DNA from: Runella sp. SP2
GTDB taxonomy: Bacteria; Bacteroidota; Bacteroidia; Cytophagales; Spirosomataceae
Assembly (NCBI RefSeq): GCF_003711225.1
Contig: NZ_CP031030.1
Coordinates: 1,426,001 to 1,490,000 of the forward strand
DNA length: 64,000 nucleotides
Direction: 5' to 3'
Shown here one piece after another: positions 43,877 to 52,435 of this stretch. Position 1 is the stretch's first letter, and each line of letters starts with the position of its first letter. The notes below the pieces were generated by a model. That model was not told the origin of the DNA, did not search any database, and was given only the letters and a program-made list of their open reading frames with translations. A program made the translations under genes and the position numbers.

Positions 43877-44881
43877 TTAGCAACCGTCTCCATAAATGAA
43901 GACCACCGTGCCACGTTTTTCGTAAGTGGCATCTATGGATTTACAGATAAGTTCGAGTTGGGTAAACATCGAAAGCCCGTTGAGGTCGGCAGTGATGTGG
44001 CAATCCTTGGCGTTGGGATTGGCAATCACAAACTCTAGCCCGTACCGCACTGAGAGGGAGCGGAGGACTTCCTCTAACGAGGTTTCTTTAAACACCAAAG
44101 GAAGGTTCGCTAACTCTGGCGTAGCAATTGGAACAGGGTTTTCAACAATGCCTGGGACAATGTTTTTGGAGGTAACATCATAGAGTACTTTTTGATTTGG
44201 GGTCAAAATGACGCCATTCTTCTCCGCTTTTTGGTTGGGCTTTTCGGTATAAACCGATACCTTGCCCGTCGTAACCGATACTTCGATGGTGTTTGATTTT
44301 TCGTGGTGACTTACCCAAAAACTCGTTCCTAATACCTCGGTCGTTAGCTCTCCTGCGTGCACTACAAAGGGTTTGGTGACGTTGCGTTTTACCTTAAAAA
44401 AGGCTTGTCCTTTTAAATAAACGGTGCGTTTGGTTTGGTTGAAAGTTTTGTCATATACGATGCTGCTGTTTTGTTTGAGCAGCACAATGGTACCGTCTTC
44501 AAGGCGCACTTCTTGTTCGTGCGTGGTCGTGTTTTTTACTTCAATACCCTTGTTTTCGGCTTGCGCCGTAATGGCTTGTAAAGTGATGTTTGAGGTTGTC
44601 GGCTCGTTGGTATTCCACCAAATGAAGCCCATCACCAAACAAGCCGCCGCGGCCGAAACCCACGTCCAGGGCATTTGTAGGAGGCGAGCGCTAGGACGAA
44701 TATGCCCGTGAATACGCTGCCAAAGGCGCTTTTCAAGCGAATTTCGCTGATTTTCTGCTAGATTGGTGGGGTATGAAGAAGGCTGCTGCCGAAGCCATTG
44801 CTCCAAAAACCGCTCCTCTTCTTCGGTTGTTTTCCCTTCTAGGTAGCGCTTTGATAGCTCGTTAAATTCTTGTTGAGTCAT
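43877..44881 (-). CDS. FecR-family anti-sigma factor 2
   Basis: 334-residue anti-sigma regulator. N-terminal cytoplasmic part (LSKRYLEGKTTEEEERFLEQWL) for sigma binding, membrane helix at about residues 68-87 (WTWVSAAAACLVMGFIWW), FecR domain (NTTTHEQEVRLEDGTIVLL, YLKGQAFFKVKRNVTKPFVV, TEVLGTSFWVSHHE) and C-terminal DUF4974-like domain (FKETSLEEVLRSLSVRYGLEFV). It follows the sigma gene by 23 nt and precedes susC 2. Same architecture as FecR 1 but clearly diverged in sequence. Confidence 0.93.
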   Translation of the reverse strand: MTQQEFNELSKRYLEGKTTEEEERFLEQWLRQQPSSYPTNLAENQRNSLEKRLWQRIHGHIRPSARLLQMPWTWVSAAAACLVMGFIWWNTNEPTTSNITLQAITAQAENKGIEVKNTTTHEQEVRLEDGTIVLLKQNSSIVYDKTFNQTKRTVYLKGQAFFKVKRNVTKPFVVHAGELTTEVLGTSFWVSHHEKSNTIEVSVTTGKVSVYTEKPNQKAEKNGVILTPNQKVLYDVTSKNIVPGIVENPVPIATPELANLPLVFKETSLEEVLRSLSVRYGLEFVIANPNAKDCHITADLNGLSMFTQLELICKSIDATYEKRGTVVFIYGDGC

Positions 44882-44904
44882 CTTTATAGGGGTGTGTTTA
44901 TAGC

Positions 44905-45462
44905 CTAGTTGTTGGATTGATACGATTTCAGGTTTTCTTTCAAGAACTTGAGCGATTTGGTAATGTGGTACTCGACCGCTTTTTCACTCAGGTTGAGGCC
45001 ATGAGCAATTTCTTTCACCGATTGATTCTCAAAACGGCTTCTCTTAAAAACCTCCGCACTTTTTTCGGGCAAAAGATTGAGCACTTTGTCCACCGCTTCG
45101 GCCAATTCTACGTAATTGACGATTTCGTCGGTGGCATAATTTTGATGGATTTCCTGAAAAATAAGGTACTCTTGGTATTTGCGGTAATTGACTTGCGACT
45201 TGATGTAGTCATAAACCTGATTCTTGATGGCAATGGTTAGGTACAAATCCAAGTGGCGAATGACTACCTCGTTACGGCGGTTCCAAATGGTTAGAAACAC
45301 CTCCTGTACCAACTCTTCGGCTTCTTCCCGCACCCCCGTTTGGTGGTAGGCAATGCCGTAGAGTTTGTACCAGTACCGACGGTAGATTTCTTCAAAAGCA
45401 GGAATCTTGCCTTCTCGTAGAAACTCCACCAATCGTTCGTCATCCCATTGCTTCATTGTCAT
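44905..45462 (-). CDS. ECF RNA polymerase sigma factor 2
   Basis: 185-residue sigma-70 ECF factor of the Bacteroidota family-1 type. Region 2: FEEIYRRYWYKLYGIAYHQTG and EAEELVQEVFLTIWNRRNEV; region 4: LPEKSAEVFKRSRFENQSVKEIAHGLNLSEKAVEYHITKSLKFLK with a clear helix-turn-helix. Two start codons (residues 1 and 3) are equally possible. First gene of the second SusCD locus and likely its direct activator under control of FecR 2. Confidence 0.92.
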   Translation of the reverse strand: MTMKQWDDERLVEFLREGKIPAFEEIYRRYWYKLYGIAYHQTGVREEAEELVQEVFLTIWNRRNEVVIRHLDLYLTIAIKNQVYDYIKSQVNYRKYQEYLIFQEIHQNYATDEIVNYVELAEAVDKVLNLLPEKSAEVFKRSRFENQSVKEIAHGLNLSEKAVEYHITKSLKFLKENLKSYQSNN

Positions 45463-45560
45463 TATTGTGTGATTTACCAGTACAGTAGAGGAAAGGGAGT
45501 AAATCCCTAAATAATTTTAAAAAATAATTGAATTATCTTGTTTTGAGCCAATAGAGGCAT

Positions 45561-45598
45561 AAAAAACAAAAAAGGAGGCCACGTTCAGTAACCTCCTT
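45561..45598 (-). terminator. Rho-independent terminator of the GDPD-GH16 gene
   Basis: On the - strand, AAGGAGG (45598-45592) pairs with CCTCCTT (45578-45572) over a 13-nt loop and is followed by a T-rich run reading down to about 45561. It begins 22 nt after the stop at 45620. Confidence 0.75.
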
Positions 45599-45619
45599 CG
45601 GAAAAACAATTGGGCCGAT

Positions 45620-47128
45620 TTATTGATAAACGCGTACAAAATCCACTTCCATCGAAGCAGGGAAAACGCTTTCATCAACCCCTTTGGCGCCACCCCAGTT
45701 ACCCCCAACGGCTAAGTTGAGCAACAAATAGTGGGGTTTGTCAAAAGGCCATTCATTGACCGTTTTGTGTTCGTTGGGAATGCTCAAATAAACAACGCCA
45801 TCCAGCAAAAAATCCATCTTCTCGGGTGTCCAGTCCACGGCATACACGTGAAACTCAGTGTAAGGATTTTTGATAAAAATTTTCTTCGATTTCTGCGTTC
45901 CTTTGACGTGGTTGTAGGCTTGGGTGTGAATCGTCCCGACGAGCGTATCGGGGTCGTAGCCAACGTGCTCCATGATGTCGATTTCGCCGCATTTGGGCCA
46001 GCCTACTTCTTTGATGTCTTTGCCAAGCATCCAAATCGCGGGCCAAGTTCCTCGTCCTTTGGGAAGTTTTGCCCGAACTTCAATCCTGCCGTACGTCCAT
46101 TCACCTTTGTCGCGCGTAACCAAACGAGCGGAGGTAAATTTGCGATTTTCCATTGCCTGTGGGCGGGCAGTAATGGTCAAAACACCCTTACGAACGACGG
46201 CGTTGCTGGTATCTTCCTTCGTATAATATTGCAGTTCGTTGTTTCCCCAACCATTTCCGCCGACGTCGTAGCCCCATTTTTTTGAATCAGGTAAACCCGT
46301 ATAATTAAACTCATCACCTCCCACCAATTTGCGTTTGGTTTTGGCAAAATACGCATCGTGTTGCAGCCCTTTTTCGGGTTCATCGGTTGTGAGAAAATCA
46401 ATGTTTCTCCCCAAAAAATAATCCATGAGCAAGGTATCGTTGACTGTCCAGGCATTGGTGACAATTCCCTCTTTTTTTGCTTCATCCAGCCATTGTTCAT
46501 CCCGTTGAAAAACACTAAAATGATAATCGGCGCCACCGATGTTGTCTGCTTTTAGTTGAGACGCCGAAATGTTCCCGTTGAGATATTGCAGCTTTGCGTC
46601 CTTGTCGAGTTCGCGCACTTTTTTCAAAATATCATAATCAAAACTGATATAGACAATCCACTTCTGAGCTTTCATTTTGCGTACCATTTGCACCACTTTT
46701 TCGGCCAAAAGCACCCCTCGTTCTTTACCCGCAGGCGACGGTTTGATTTCCGTCACGAGCATTGTTTTTTTCTGCTTTTTGCCTTCTTTCAAGTATTCCT
46801 CCAGCGTAGGAAGTAATTCGCCGTTTTTGAGCGGTTTTTTACGGAGTTCGGCAAAATCGGTTTGTTCGATGTCCATGCCTTCGTGGTGTGCGTCGTGGTT
46901 GATGACCAACACCTCATCTTTGGTCATCCGCACGTCAAATTCAGAGCCTACACAGCCTAAGCGAACGGCTGCTTGCAAGGAAGCGATGGAGTTTTGAGGA
47001 ACGCCCGTTTTTTTCCAAGCTCCTCGGTGTGCTACTATTTTGTTGTTGTGAAACTGCTGTGCATTTATGACTTGGAGTCTAAAAAGCACCATTGTAAATA
47101 GGACAGAGAAAGTAATTTTTTTATTCAT
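45620..47128 (-). CDS. Fusion of glycerophosphodiester phosphodiesterase and GH16 glucanase
   Basis: 502-residue secreted two-domain enzyme (signal peptide ~1-23). Residues ~28-265 are a GDPD domain with its catalytic set: H34-R35-G36, E63, D65 and H78-D79 (VAHRGAW, GSEFDVRM, INHDAHH). Residues ~270-502 are a family-16 glycoside hydrolase (laminarinase-like) with GEIDIMEHVG, giving E382 as nucleophile, D384 and E387 as acid/base, plus GTWPAIWMLG and the terminal MEVDFVRVYQ strand. GH16 cuts beta-1,3/1,4-glucans or galactans; GDPD releases phosphoglycerol or related phosphodiesters. The fusion suggests a substrate carrying glycerophosphate substituents on a beta-glucan. Confidence 0.88.
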   Translation of the reverse strand: MNKKITFSVLFTMVLFRLQVINAQQFHNNKIVAHRGAWKKTGVPQNSIASLQAAVRLGCVGSEFDVRMTKDEVLVINHDAHHEGMDIEQTDFAELRKKPLKNGELLPTLEEYLKEGKKQKKTMLVTEIKPSPAGKERGVLLAEKVVQMVRKMKAQKWIVYISFDYDILKKVRELDKDAKLQYLNGNISASQLKADNIGGADYHFSVFQRDEQWLDEAKKEGIVTNAWTVNDTLLMDYFLGRNIDFLTTDEPEKGLQHDAYFAKTKRKLVGGDEFNYTGLPDSKKWGYDVGGNGWGNNELQYYTKEDTSNAVVRKGVLTITARPQAMENRKFTSARLVTRDKGEWTYGRIEVRAKLPKGRGTWPAIWMLGKDIKEVGWPKCGEIDIMEHVGYDPDTLVGTIHTQAYNHVKGTQKSKKIFIKNPYTEFHVYAVDWTPEKMDFLLDGVVYLSIPNEHKTVNEWPFDKPHYLLLNLAVGGNWGGAKGVDESVFPASMEVDFVRVYQ

Positions 47129-47587
47129 TTTGTAAAACTGAGATAGAACGTATCAGGGATTCAAGCAAGGCTATTTTTTTGTAAAGGCGAAAGTTCTTGG
47201 TTTCTTCTGCTTTTCTCAAAAAACATTAAAAATGGCTGTGCCCAAGTGATGCAAAAAAGAAAATTAAAAAGAAATGTATGGTTGAGAAAGCGGCTGTTAG
47301 TCAGCGCTTTAAAAAAGGTGTCTTTCTGACACAAAGCAAAGTGGCTCAATACACCTTTAAGTACCATAGCAATTTTATAGTTTGGGCTTCAAAAAAATGA
47401 AAAACCGTTAAGTAATATTTAGATAACATAGCCTTTGTAATACCAAATGAAATTCCTTAATTGCCATCAAAAAGCAAATTAAGCACAATTAACTAATGAA
47501 ATTACCCATCAAAAGCATTGGATTCTGCTGCCTTAAAGACTATTTATCCTTTTGACAATTAGTGCTTATTGTTAAAAAACTTACGTA
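47129..47587. other. Gene-free divergent intergenic region
   Basis: 459 nt between divergent genes (GDPD-GH16 on - and the GltD-like gene on +), so it should hold both promoters. I found no exact TAnnTTTG box for either; TAGCCTTTG (about 47429) and TATCCTTTTG (about 47545) are off-spaced near matches on the + strand. A 68-codon open frame on the - strand at 47161-47367 has no signs of being a gene. Confidence 0.4.
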
Positions 47588-49417
47588 TTGCAGATTTTTC
47601 AAACCATACTTCCTTTGAAACCGACAGATATTAAAAACCCTGAGTATTTCCACAAAGTGGTGGATTGCCAGTACGCTTGCCCTGCGCATACGCCTGTACC
47701 AGAGTACATTCGGCTGATTGCGGCAGAGCGCTACACGGAGGCGTACATGGTCAATTGGGAATCCAATGTTTTCCCAGGTGTGTTGGGTCGTACTTGCGAC
47801 CGTCCGTGTGAACCTGCCTGCCGTCGCGGGCGCGTGGAGGAGGAACCCGTTGCGATTTGCCGCCTCAAGCGCGTTGCTGCCGATAACAAAGGTGACGTAA
47901 AGGCATTTATGCCACAAGGCCCTTTTGTTTCAAACGGTAAGCGCATTGCTTTGATTGGTGGTGGCCCTGCGGCCCTGACCGTTGCGAGAGATTTGGCACC
48001 GCTTGGTTATCAAATCGACCTCTACGACGACCAAGACCGTGGTGGAGGAATGATGCGTAGCCAGATTCCTTCGTTTCGTTTACCCGAAAGCGTGTTGAAC
48101 GAAGAGGTAAACTTTATCCTCGATTTGGGGATTCATACGCATTTCAAAACGCGCGTTGATAGCCTGCGTGGCGTCCTAGACAAAGGATACGATGCGGTTT
48201 TTGTTGGAACGGGCGCACCCAAAGGAAAAGACTTGGCGGATTTGCCAGGACGTTGGGATTCGACTGGCAACATTCACATCGGTATTGAGTGGCTGGCAAG
48301 CGTAGCGTTTGAACACACCCAAAAAATTGGTAAAAAAGTATTGGTTTTGGGTGGTGGAAATACGGCCATGGACTGCTGCCGTACGTCTCGCCGCCTGGGT
48401 GGCGAAGATGTGAAAGTAGTGGTTCGTAGCCCACGCAAAGAAATGAAAGCTTCTCCTTGGGAAATCGAAGATGCCTTGCACGAAGATATTCCTATTTTTG
48501 AAAACCACGTTCCAAAATCCTTCGTTACCGAAAATGGTAAATTGGTAGGAATGATGTTTGAGAAAGTAGAGCCAAAATACGAAAACGGTCGCCGCAAGCT
48601 TGTTCCAACGGGTGAGCCTGAAGTGTTTTTTGAGGCTGATGATGTGTTAATTGCCATCGGACAAGAAAACTCTTTCCCTTGGATTGAGCGCGATTTAGGC
48701 TTGGAGTTTAACCAATGGGGCTTGCCTGCGTTGGATGAAACGACGTTCCAATCAACCGTTCCTAACGTGTTTTTTGGTGGTGACGCTGCACTGGGGCCGA
48801 AAAACGTCATCACGGCAGTAGCACAAGGACACCAAGCGGCGGTTTCGATTGATTTGTACTGTAACCAACAATCGCTTACTGAGCGTCCGTCGCCTTATAC
48901 CAACTTGATTAGCCAAAAAATGGGTATTCACGAGTGGATTTATGATAGCGATGTGACGACTGATATTCGCTATAAAGTTCCGCACGCCGATAAAAGCTTG
49001 ACCCTCAAAGACCGCAAAAAAGAAGTAGAATTGGGCTTTAGCCAAGATACGGGCTTCAAAGAAGCACAACGCTGCCTCAATTGCGACGTTCAAACGGTCT
49101 TCTCGGAAAGCCGTTGTATCGAATGTGATGCTTGTGTAGATATTTGTCCTACGACTTGTATCACATTTACCACAAATGGTGAAGAAGAAGACCTTCGCAC
49201 GCGTTTGAACGCCCCCGCCAACGACACCGACCAAGACTTGTACGTGTCGGATACGCTGAAAACAGGGCGGGTGATGATCAAAGACGAAAACGTGTGTTTA
49301 CACTGTGGCCTTTGCGCCGAACGCTGTCCTACATCGGCTTGGGACATGCAGAAATATTTATATTCAGTTACCAAAGCAGGGAATCAATGCGGAATCTTAC
49401 AGGAATTAACGACTTAG
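47588..49417 (+). CDS. GltD-like NAD(P)H flavoprotein with C-terminal 2x[4Fe-4S] ferredoxin domain
   Basis: 609-residue electron-transfer subunit. The N-terminal cysteine-rich part (VDCQYACPAHTPVPEYI, GRTCDRPCEPACRRG) binds Fe-S clusters as in GltD/DPYD. Then come FAD-binding GGGPAALTVARDLAPLGYQ (~118-140), NAD(P)-binding VLVLGGGNTAMDCCRTSRR (~251-270) and a C-terminal ferredoxin domain with CIECDACVDICP and CLHCGLCAERCP. It would move electrons between NAD(P)H and the 2-oxoacid oxidoreductase encoded next. Start: TTG at 47588 is the only start codon after the in-frame stop at 47573 that keeps the conserved N-terminus. It overlaps the next gene by 31 nt. Confidence 0.88.
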   Translation: MQIFQTILPLKPTDIKNPEYFHKVVDCQYACPAHTPVPEYIRLIAAERYTEAYMVNWESNVFPGVLGRTCDRPCEPACRRGRVEEEPVAICRLKRVAADNKGDVKAFMPQGPFVSNGKRIALIGGGPAALTVARDLAPLGYQIDLYDDQDRGGGMMRSQIPSFRLPESVLNEEVNFILDLGIHTHFKTRVDSLRGVLDKGYDAVFVGTGAPKGKDLADLPGRWDSTGNIHIGIEWLASVAFEHTQKIGKKVLVLGGGNTAMDCCRTSRRLGGEDVKVVVRSPRKEMKASPWEIEDALHEDIPIFENHVPKSFVTENGKLVGMMFEKVEPKYENGRRKLVPTGEPEVFFEADDVLIAIGQENSFPWIERDLGLEFNQWGLPALDETTFQSTVPNVFFGGDAALGPKNVITAVAQGHQAAVSIDLYCNQQSLTERPSPYTNLISQKMGIHEWIYDSDVTTDIRYKVPHADKSLTLKDRKKEVELGFSQDTGFKEAQRCLNCDVQTVFSESRCIECDACVDICPTTCITFTTNGEEEDLRTRLNAPANDTDQDLYVSDTLKTGRVMIKDENVCLHCGLCAERCPTSAWDMQKYLYSVTKAGNQCGILQELTT

Positions 49418-51210
49418 TAGTACGATTTGCCAACGTTAACGGGACAGGGTCGGCCAGTGCTAACAACATGTTTGCGATGTCCATTTTTAGAATGGGCATT
49501 CCCATGACGGCTAAAAATATTTTCCCCTCTAATATCCAAGGACTACCAACTTGGTACGAGGTTCGGGTGAGCGAAAAAGGCTATTTAGGCCGCCGTGAAG
49601 GGGTGGACGTGTTGGTGTGCGTCAACCCACAAAGTATGAAACAAGACATTGCTTCCGTCAAATCGGGGGGGTATTTTGTGTACGATAACACCAAAAATTT
49701 ACACAAAGATTTTATCCGCGAAGACATCAATTACATCGGGATTCCGATGATTGGTATCTGTATGCGTTTGTACCAAGACCCTCGTCAGCGTCAGTTGTTC
49801 AAAAACATGATTTACGTGGGTGCCTTGGCTGCTTTGCTGGACATTGAGTTGGAGGTGGTAAAAGGAATCATTGCCGATGAGTTTGCCAAAAAACCAAAAC
49901 TCATTGAACCCAACGTGCAAGCAATGATGGAAGGTGTAAAATACGTGCAGGACAATTATAGCTACCCGCTCCACGTACGCGTCGAACGCCGTGATTTGGT
50001 GGGCGATAGCATTGTGATTGACGGAAACACCGCCTGCGGTCTCGGGGCAGTGTACGCAGGAGCGACCGTCGCGGGTTGGTACCCGATTACTCCCTCGACC
50101 TCACTGGTAGAAGCTTTTGCCAAATACGCCAACAAATACCGACTTGACCCCGAAACGGGACTCAAAAAAGTAGCCATTGTGCAAGCGGAAGACGAGCTCG
50201 CTGCTTTTGGGATGGTGTTGGGTGCTTCGTGGAACGGAGCGCGGGCGTTTACGGCAACGAGTGGCCCTGGGGTTTCGTTGATGAACGAATTTTTGGGCTT
50301 AGCCTATTTTGCCGAAATTCCAGCGGTGTTGGTGGATGTACAACGTGGTGGCCCTTCAACGGGGATGCCGACGCGTACGCAGCAGTCTGACTTGTTGTTG
50401 GCTGCCTATGCGTCGCACGGGGATACCAAACACGTTTTGTTGTTGCCAAGTACGCCAACGGAATGTTTCAATTTGATGGCCGATGCGTTTGATTTGGCAG
50501 AACGTTTGCAAACGCCTGTCATTATGATGACAGATTTGGATTTGGGCATGAATGACCACTTGACGGCACCATTGAAATGGGATGATAGCCGTCGTTATGA
50601 CCGTGGAAAAGTATATACCGCGCAAGATTTGGACGATTTGACGGCGGTGGGTAAGCAATTTGGTCGTTATTTAGACGTGGACGGCGACGGAATTCCGTAC
50701 CGTACCATTCCCGCCACGCACCCAACAAAAGGTTCATTCTTCACACGCGGTACGTCGCACGACGAATATGCGCGCTATACCGAAGACGGAGTAAAAAATG
50801 CCGAAGTGCTTGACCGTTTGCTTAAAAAGTGGGACACCGCCAAAGAAATTACGCCAAAGCCTGAGTTTTACCAAACTGAAAATAAAAGCAATGTCGGGGT
50901 AATTTTCTTCGGAACAACGACCTACGCGGCTTTGGAAGCGATGGATTTGCTCCGTGAAGAAGAGGGGATTACGCTAGATGCGATGCGTGCCACGGCCTTC
51001 CCGTTCCATTCGTCGGTAGAGGAGTTTATTGCGGCGCACGACCAAGTATTTGTGATTGAGCAAAACCGCGATGCGCAGTTCCGTACGTTGTTAATCAATG
51101 AATTGGAAGTGAATCCGAAGAAGCTCATCAAAATCCTCAATTACGACGGAATGCCAATCACCGCAGAAGCGATTCGTCGTCAGATTGCGGGAGTTTTAGC
51201 GACGGTTTAA
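49387..51210 (+). CDS. 2-oxoacid:acceptor oxidoreductase subunit alpha (fused gamma-alpha)
   Basis: 607 residues from ATG 49387; a longer open frame from 49294 lies inside the upstream gene's ferredoxin motif and is not supported. The N-terminal ~180 residues are the gamma domain (VRFANVNGTGSASANNMFA), followed by the pyrimidine-binding alpha domain with YPITPSTSLVEAFAKY (~232) and GASWNGARAFTATSGPGVSLM. The C-terminal part (VGVIFFGTTTYAALEAM, FVIEQNRDAQFRTLL) is the transketolase-C-like domain. Oxidatively decarboxylates a 2-oxoacid, probably 2-oxoglutarate or pyruvate, with thiamine diphosphate and the beta subunit. Confidence 0.9.
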   Translation: MRNLTGINDLVVRFANVNGTGSASANNMFAMSIFRMGIPMTAKNIFPSNIQGLPTWYEVRVSEKGYLGRREGVDVLVCVNPQSMKQDIASVKSGGYFVYDNTKNLHKDFIREDINYIGIPMIGICMRLYQDPRQRQLFKNMIYVGALAALLDIELEVVKGIIADEFAKKPKLIEPNVQAMMEGVKYVQDNYSYPLHVRVERRDLVGDSIVIDGNTACGLGAVYAGATVAGWYPITPSTSLVEAFAKYANKYRLDPETGLKKVAIVQAEDELAAFGMVLGASWNGARAFTATSGPGVSLMNEFLGLAYFAEIPAVLVDVQRGGPSTGMPTRTQQSDLLLAAYASHGDTKHVLLLPSTPTECFNLMADAFDLAERLQTPVIMMTDLDLGMNDHLTAPLKWDDSRRYDRGKVYTAQDLDDLTAVGKQFGRYLDVDGDGIPYRTIPATHPTKGSFFTRGTSHDEYARYTEDGVKNAEVLDRLLKKWDTAKEITPKPEFYQTENKSNVGVIFFGTTTYAALEAMDLLREEEGITLDAMRATAFPFHSSVEEFIAAHDQVFVIEQNRDAQFRTLLINELEVNPKKLIKILNYDGMPITAEAIRRQIAGVLATV

Positions 51211-51223
51211 ATAAAATCCTCCC

Positions 51224-51274
51224 AACTTCTCGAAAGTTTAAAACTTTCGAGAAGTTCTAAACTTTCGAGAAGTT
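51224..51274. repeat. Perfect inverted repeat with a third copy, between alpha and beta subunit genes
   Basis: AACTTCTCGAAAGTTT (51224-51239) and its exact complement AAACTTTCGAGAAGTT (51241-51256) are 1 nt apart; a third copy of the latter follows at 51259-51274. The RNA could fold as either of two alternative hairpins. It fills most of the 85-nt gap between the two subunit genes, so it may affect processing or stability of the operon mRNA. Confidence 0.8.
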
Positions 51275-51295
51275 ACTAGAAATTAGACATTCAAA

Positions 51296-52348
51296 ATGAC
51301 TTACATAAAACCAAAATTTCGTCACCCCGAAATGCCCAAAAATACCATTGGGTACGCCAAAGCCGACTACGAAGGGGTGATTTCGACGCTTTGTGCAGGT
51401 TGTGGCCACGATTCTATCAGTGGTGCCATCGTACAAGCTTGCTATGAAATGGCGATTGAGCCGCACCGCGTGGCCAAGTTGTCGGGGATTGGTTGCTCGT
51501 CTAAGACGCCCAACTATTTCTTGAACAATTCGCACGGCTTTAACTCTGTTCACGGTCGGATGCCTTCGGTGGCGACGGGCGCTAACATGGCCAACCGCGA
51601 CCTGATTTACCTTGGTGTCTCGGGCGATGGCGATACGGCTTCCATCGGGATGGGCCAGTTTGTTCACGCCATTCGTCGGAATTTGAACATGCTTTACATC
51701 GTGATGAACAACGGCTGCTACGGACTGACCAAAGGGCAAGATTCGGCAACAGCCGACCAAGGTTCGGTGAGCAAAAGTGGTTCGGTGAATCCTTTTGAGG
51801 GAATTGACCTGCCTGGCATGGCGCTTGAGTTAGGGGCAACCTTTGTAGCACGTAGCTTTTCAGGAGATAAAACCCAACTCGTGCCACTCATCAAAGCCGC
51901 ACTTTCCCACAAAGGTTTTGCGTTGATTGACGTGATGTCTCCGTGCGTTACGTTCAACAACAATGCGGGCTCAACCAAATCGTACGACTACGTTCGCGAC
52001 CACATCGAAGCCTTGGCTGAAATTGGTTTTGTGCCTGAAAAAGACGAGATAACTGTCTCATACGAAACGGGTACAACCGTTGATGTAGAACTTCACGACG
52101 GTTCGGTGGTACATTTGCAAAAACTGGCCGATGGCTGGGATCCGCGCGACCGCCAAGCAGCAATGCGTCGTTTGCAAGCAGCAAAAACAGAGGGAGAAAT
52201 CCTTACGGGTTTGTTGTATATCGACCCCAATAGCAAAGATTTGCACGAAGTGATTAAATCTGATTTGCGTCCTTTAAATAGCCTCACCGAAGAAGATTTG
52301 TGTCCAGGTTCGGCTATCTTAGCGTCAATCAATGAGGATTTTAGATAG
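51296..52348 (+). CDS. 2-oxoacid:acceptor oxidoreductase subunit beta
   Basis: 350-residue thiamine-diphosphate-binding subunit. Motifs: STLCAGCGHDSISG with C33 and C36 in the usual CxGCGH context, KLSGIGCSSKTPNYF, the TPP-Mg motif GDGD (110-113) closed by MNNGCYGLTKGQ, and a C-terminal tail (LVPLIKAALSHKGFALIDVMSPCVTFNN) typical of KorB-type subunits. Follows the alpha subunit by 85 nt. With alpha and the GltD-like protein it probably makes a reversible 2-oxoacid oxidoreductase linked to ferredoxin or NAD(P)H. Confidence 0.92.
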   Translation: MTYIKPKFRHPEMPKNTIGYAKADYEGVISTLCAGCGHDSISGAIVQACYEMAIEPHRVAKLSGIGCSSKTPNYFLNNSHGFNSVHGRMPSVATGANMANRDLIYLGVSGDGDTASIGMGQFVHAIRRNLNMLYIVMNNGCYGLTKGQDSATADQGSVSKSGSVNPFEGIDLPGMALELGATFVARSFSGDKTQLVPLIKAALSHKGFALIDVMSPCVTFNNNAGSTKSYDYVRDHIEALAEIGFVPEKDEITVSYETGTTVDVELHDGSVVHLQKLADGWDPRDRQAAMRRLQAAKTEGEILTGLLYIDPNSKDLHEVIKSDLRPLNSLTEEDLCPGSAILASINEDFR

Positions 52349-52390
52349 CAATAAACGCTATTGTAAATCAAACAATCATCCAATCATCGT

Positions 52391-52432
52391 CGCCGACAAA
52401 TTAAGTTCCAAGTCACGAAATATTTGTCGGCG
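52391..52432. terminator. Bidirectional terminator-like hairpin between convergent genes
   Basis: CGCCGACAAAT (52391-52401) pairs perfectly with ATTTGTCGGCG (52422-52432) over a 20-nt loop, in the 87-nt gap between the convergent oxidoreductase beta and LacI genes. The stem is strong but T-runs are poor, so termination efficiency is uncertain. Confidence 0.5.
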
Positions 52433-52435
52433 ATG

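Noticed and set aside
47161-47367. 68-codon - strand frame in the divergent gap
   Set aside because: No start context, no conserved motif, and it sits where promoters of both flanking genes are expected.
49294-49386. Longer start for the 2-oxoacid oxidoreductase alpha subunit
   Set aside because: It would translate the ferredoxin cysteine region of the upstream gene out of frame; ATG 49387 begins at the conserved gamma-domain sequence.
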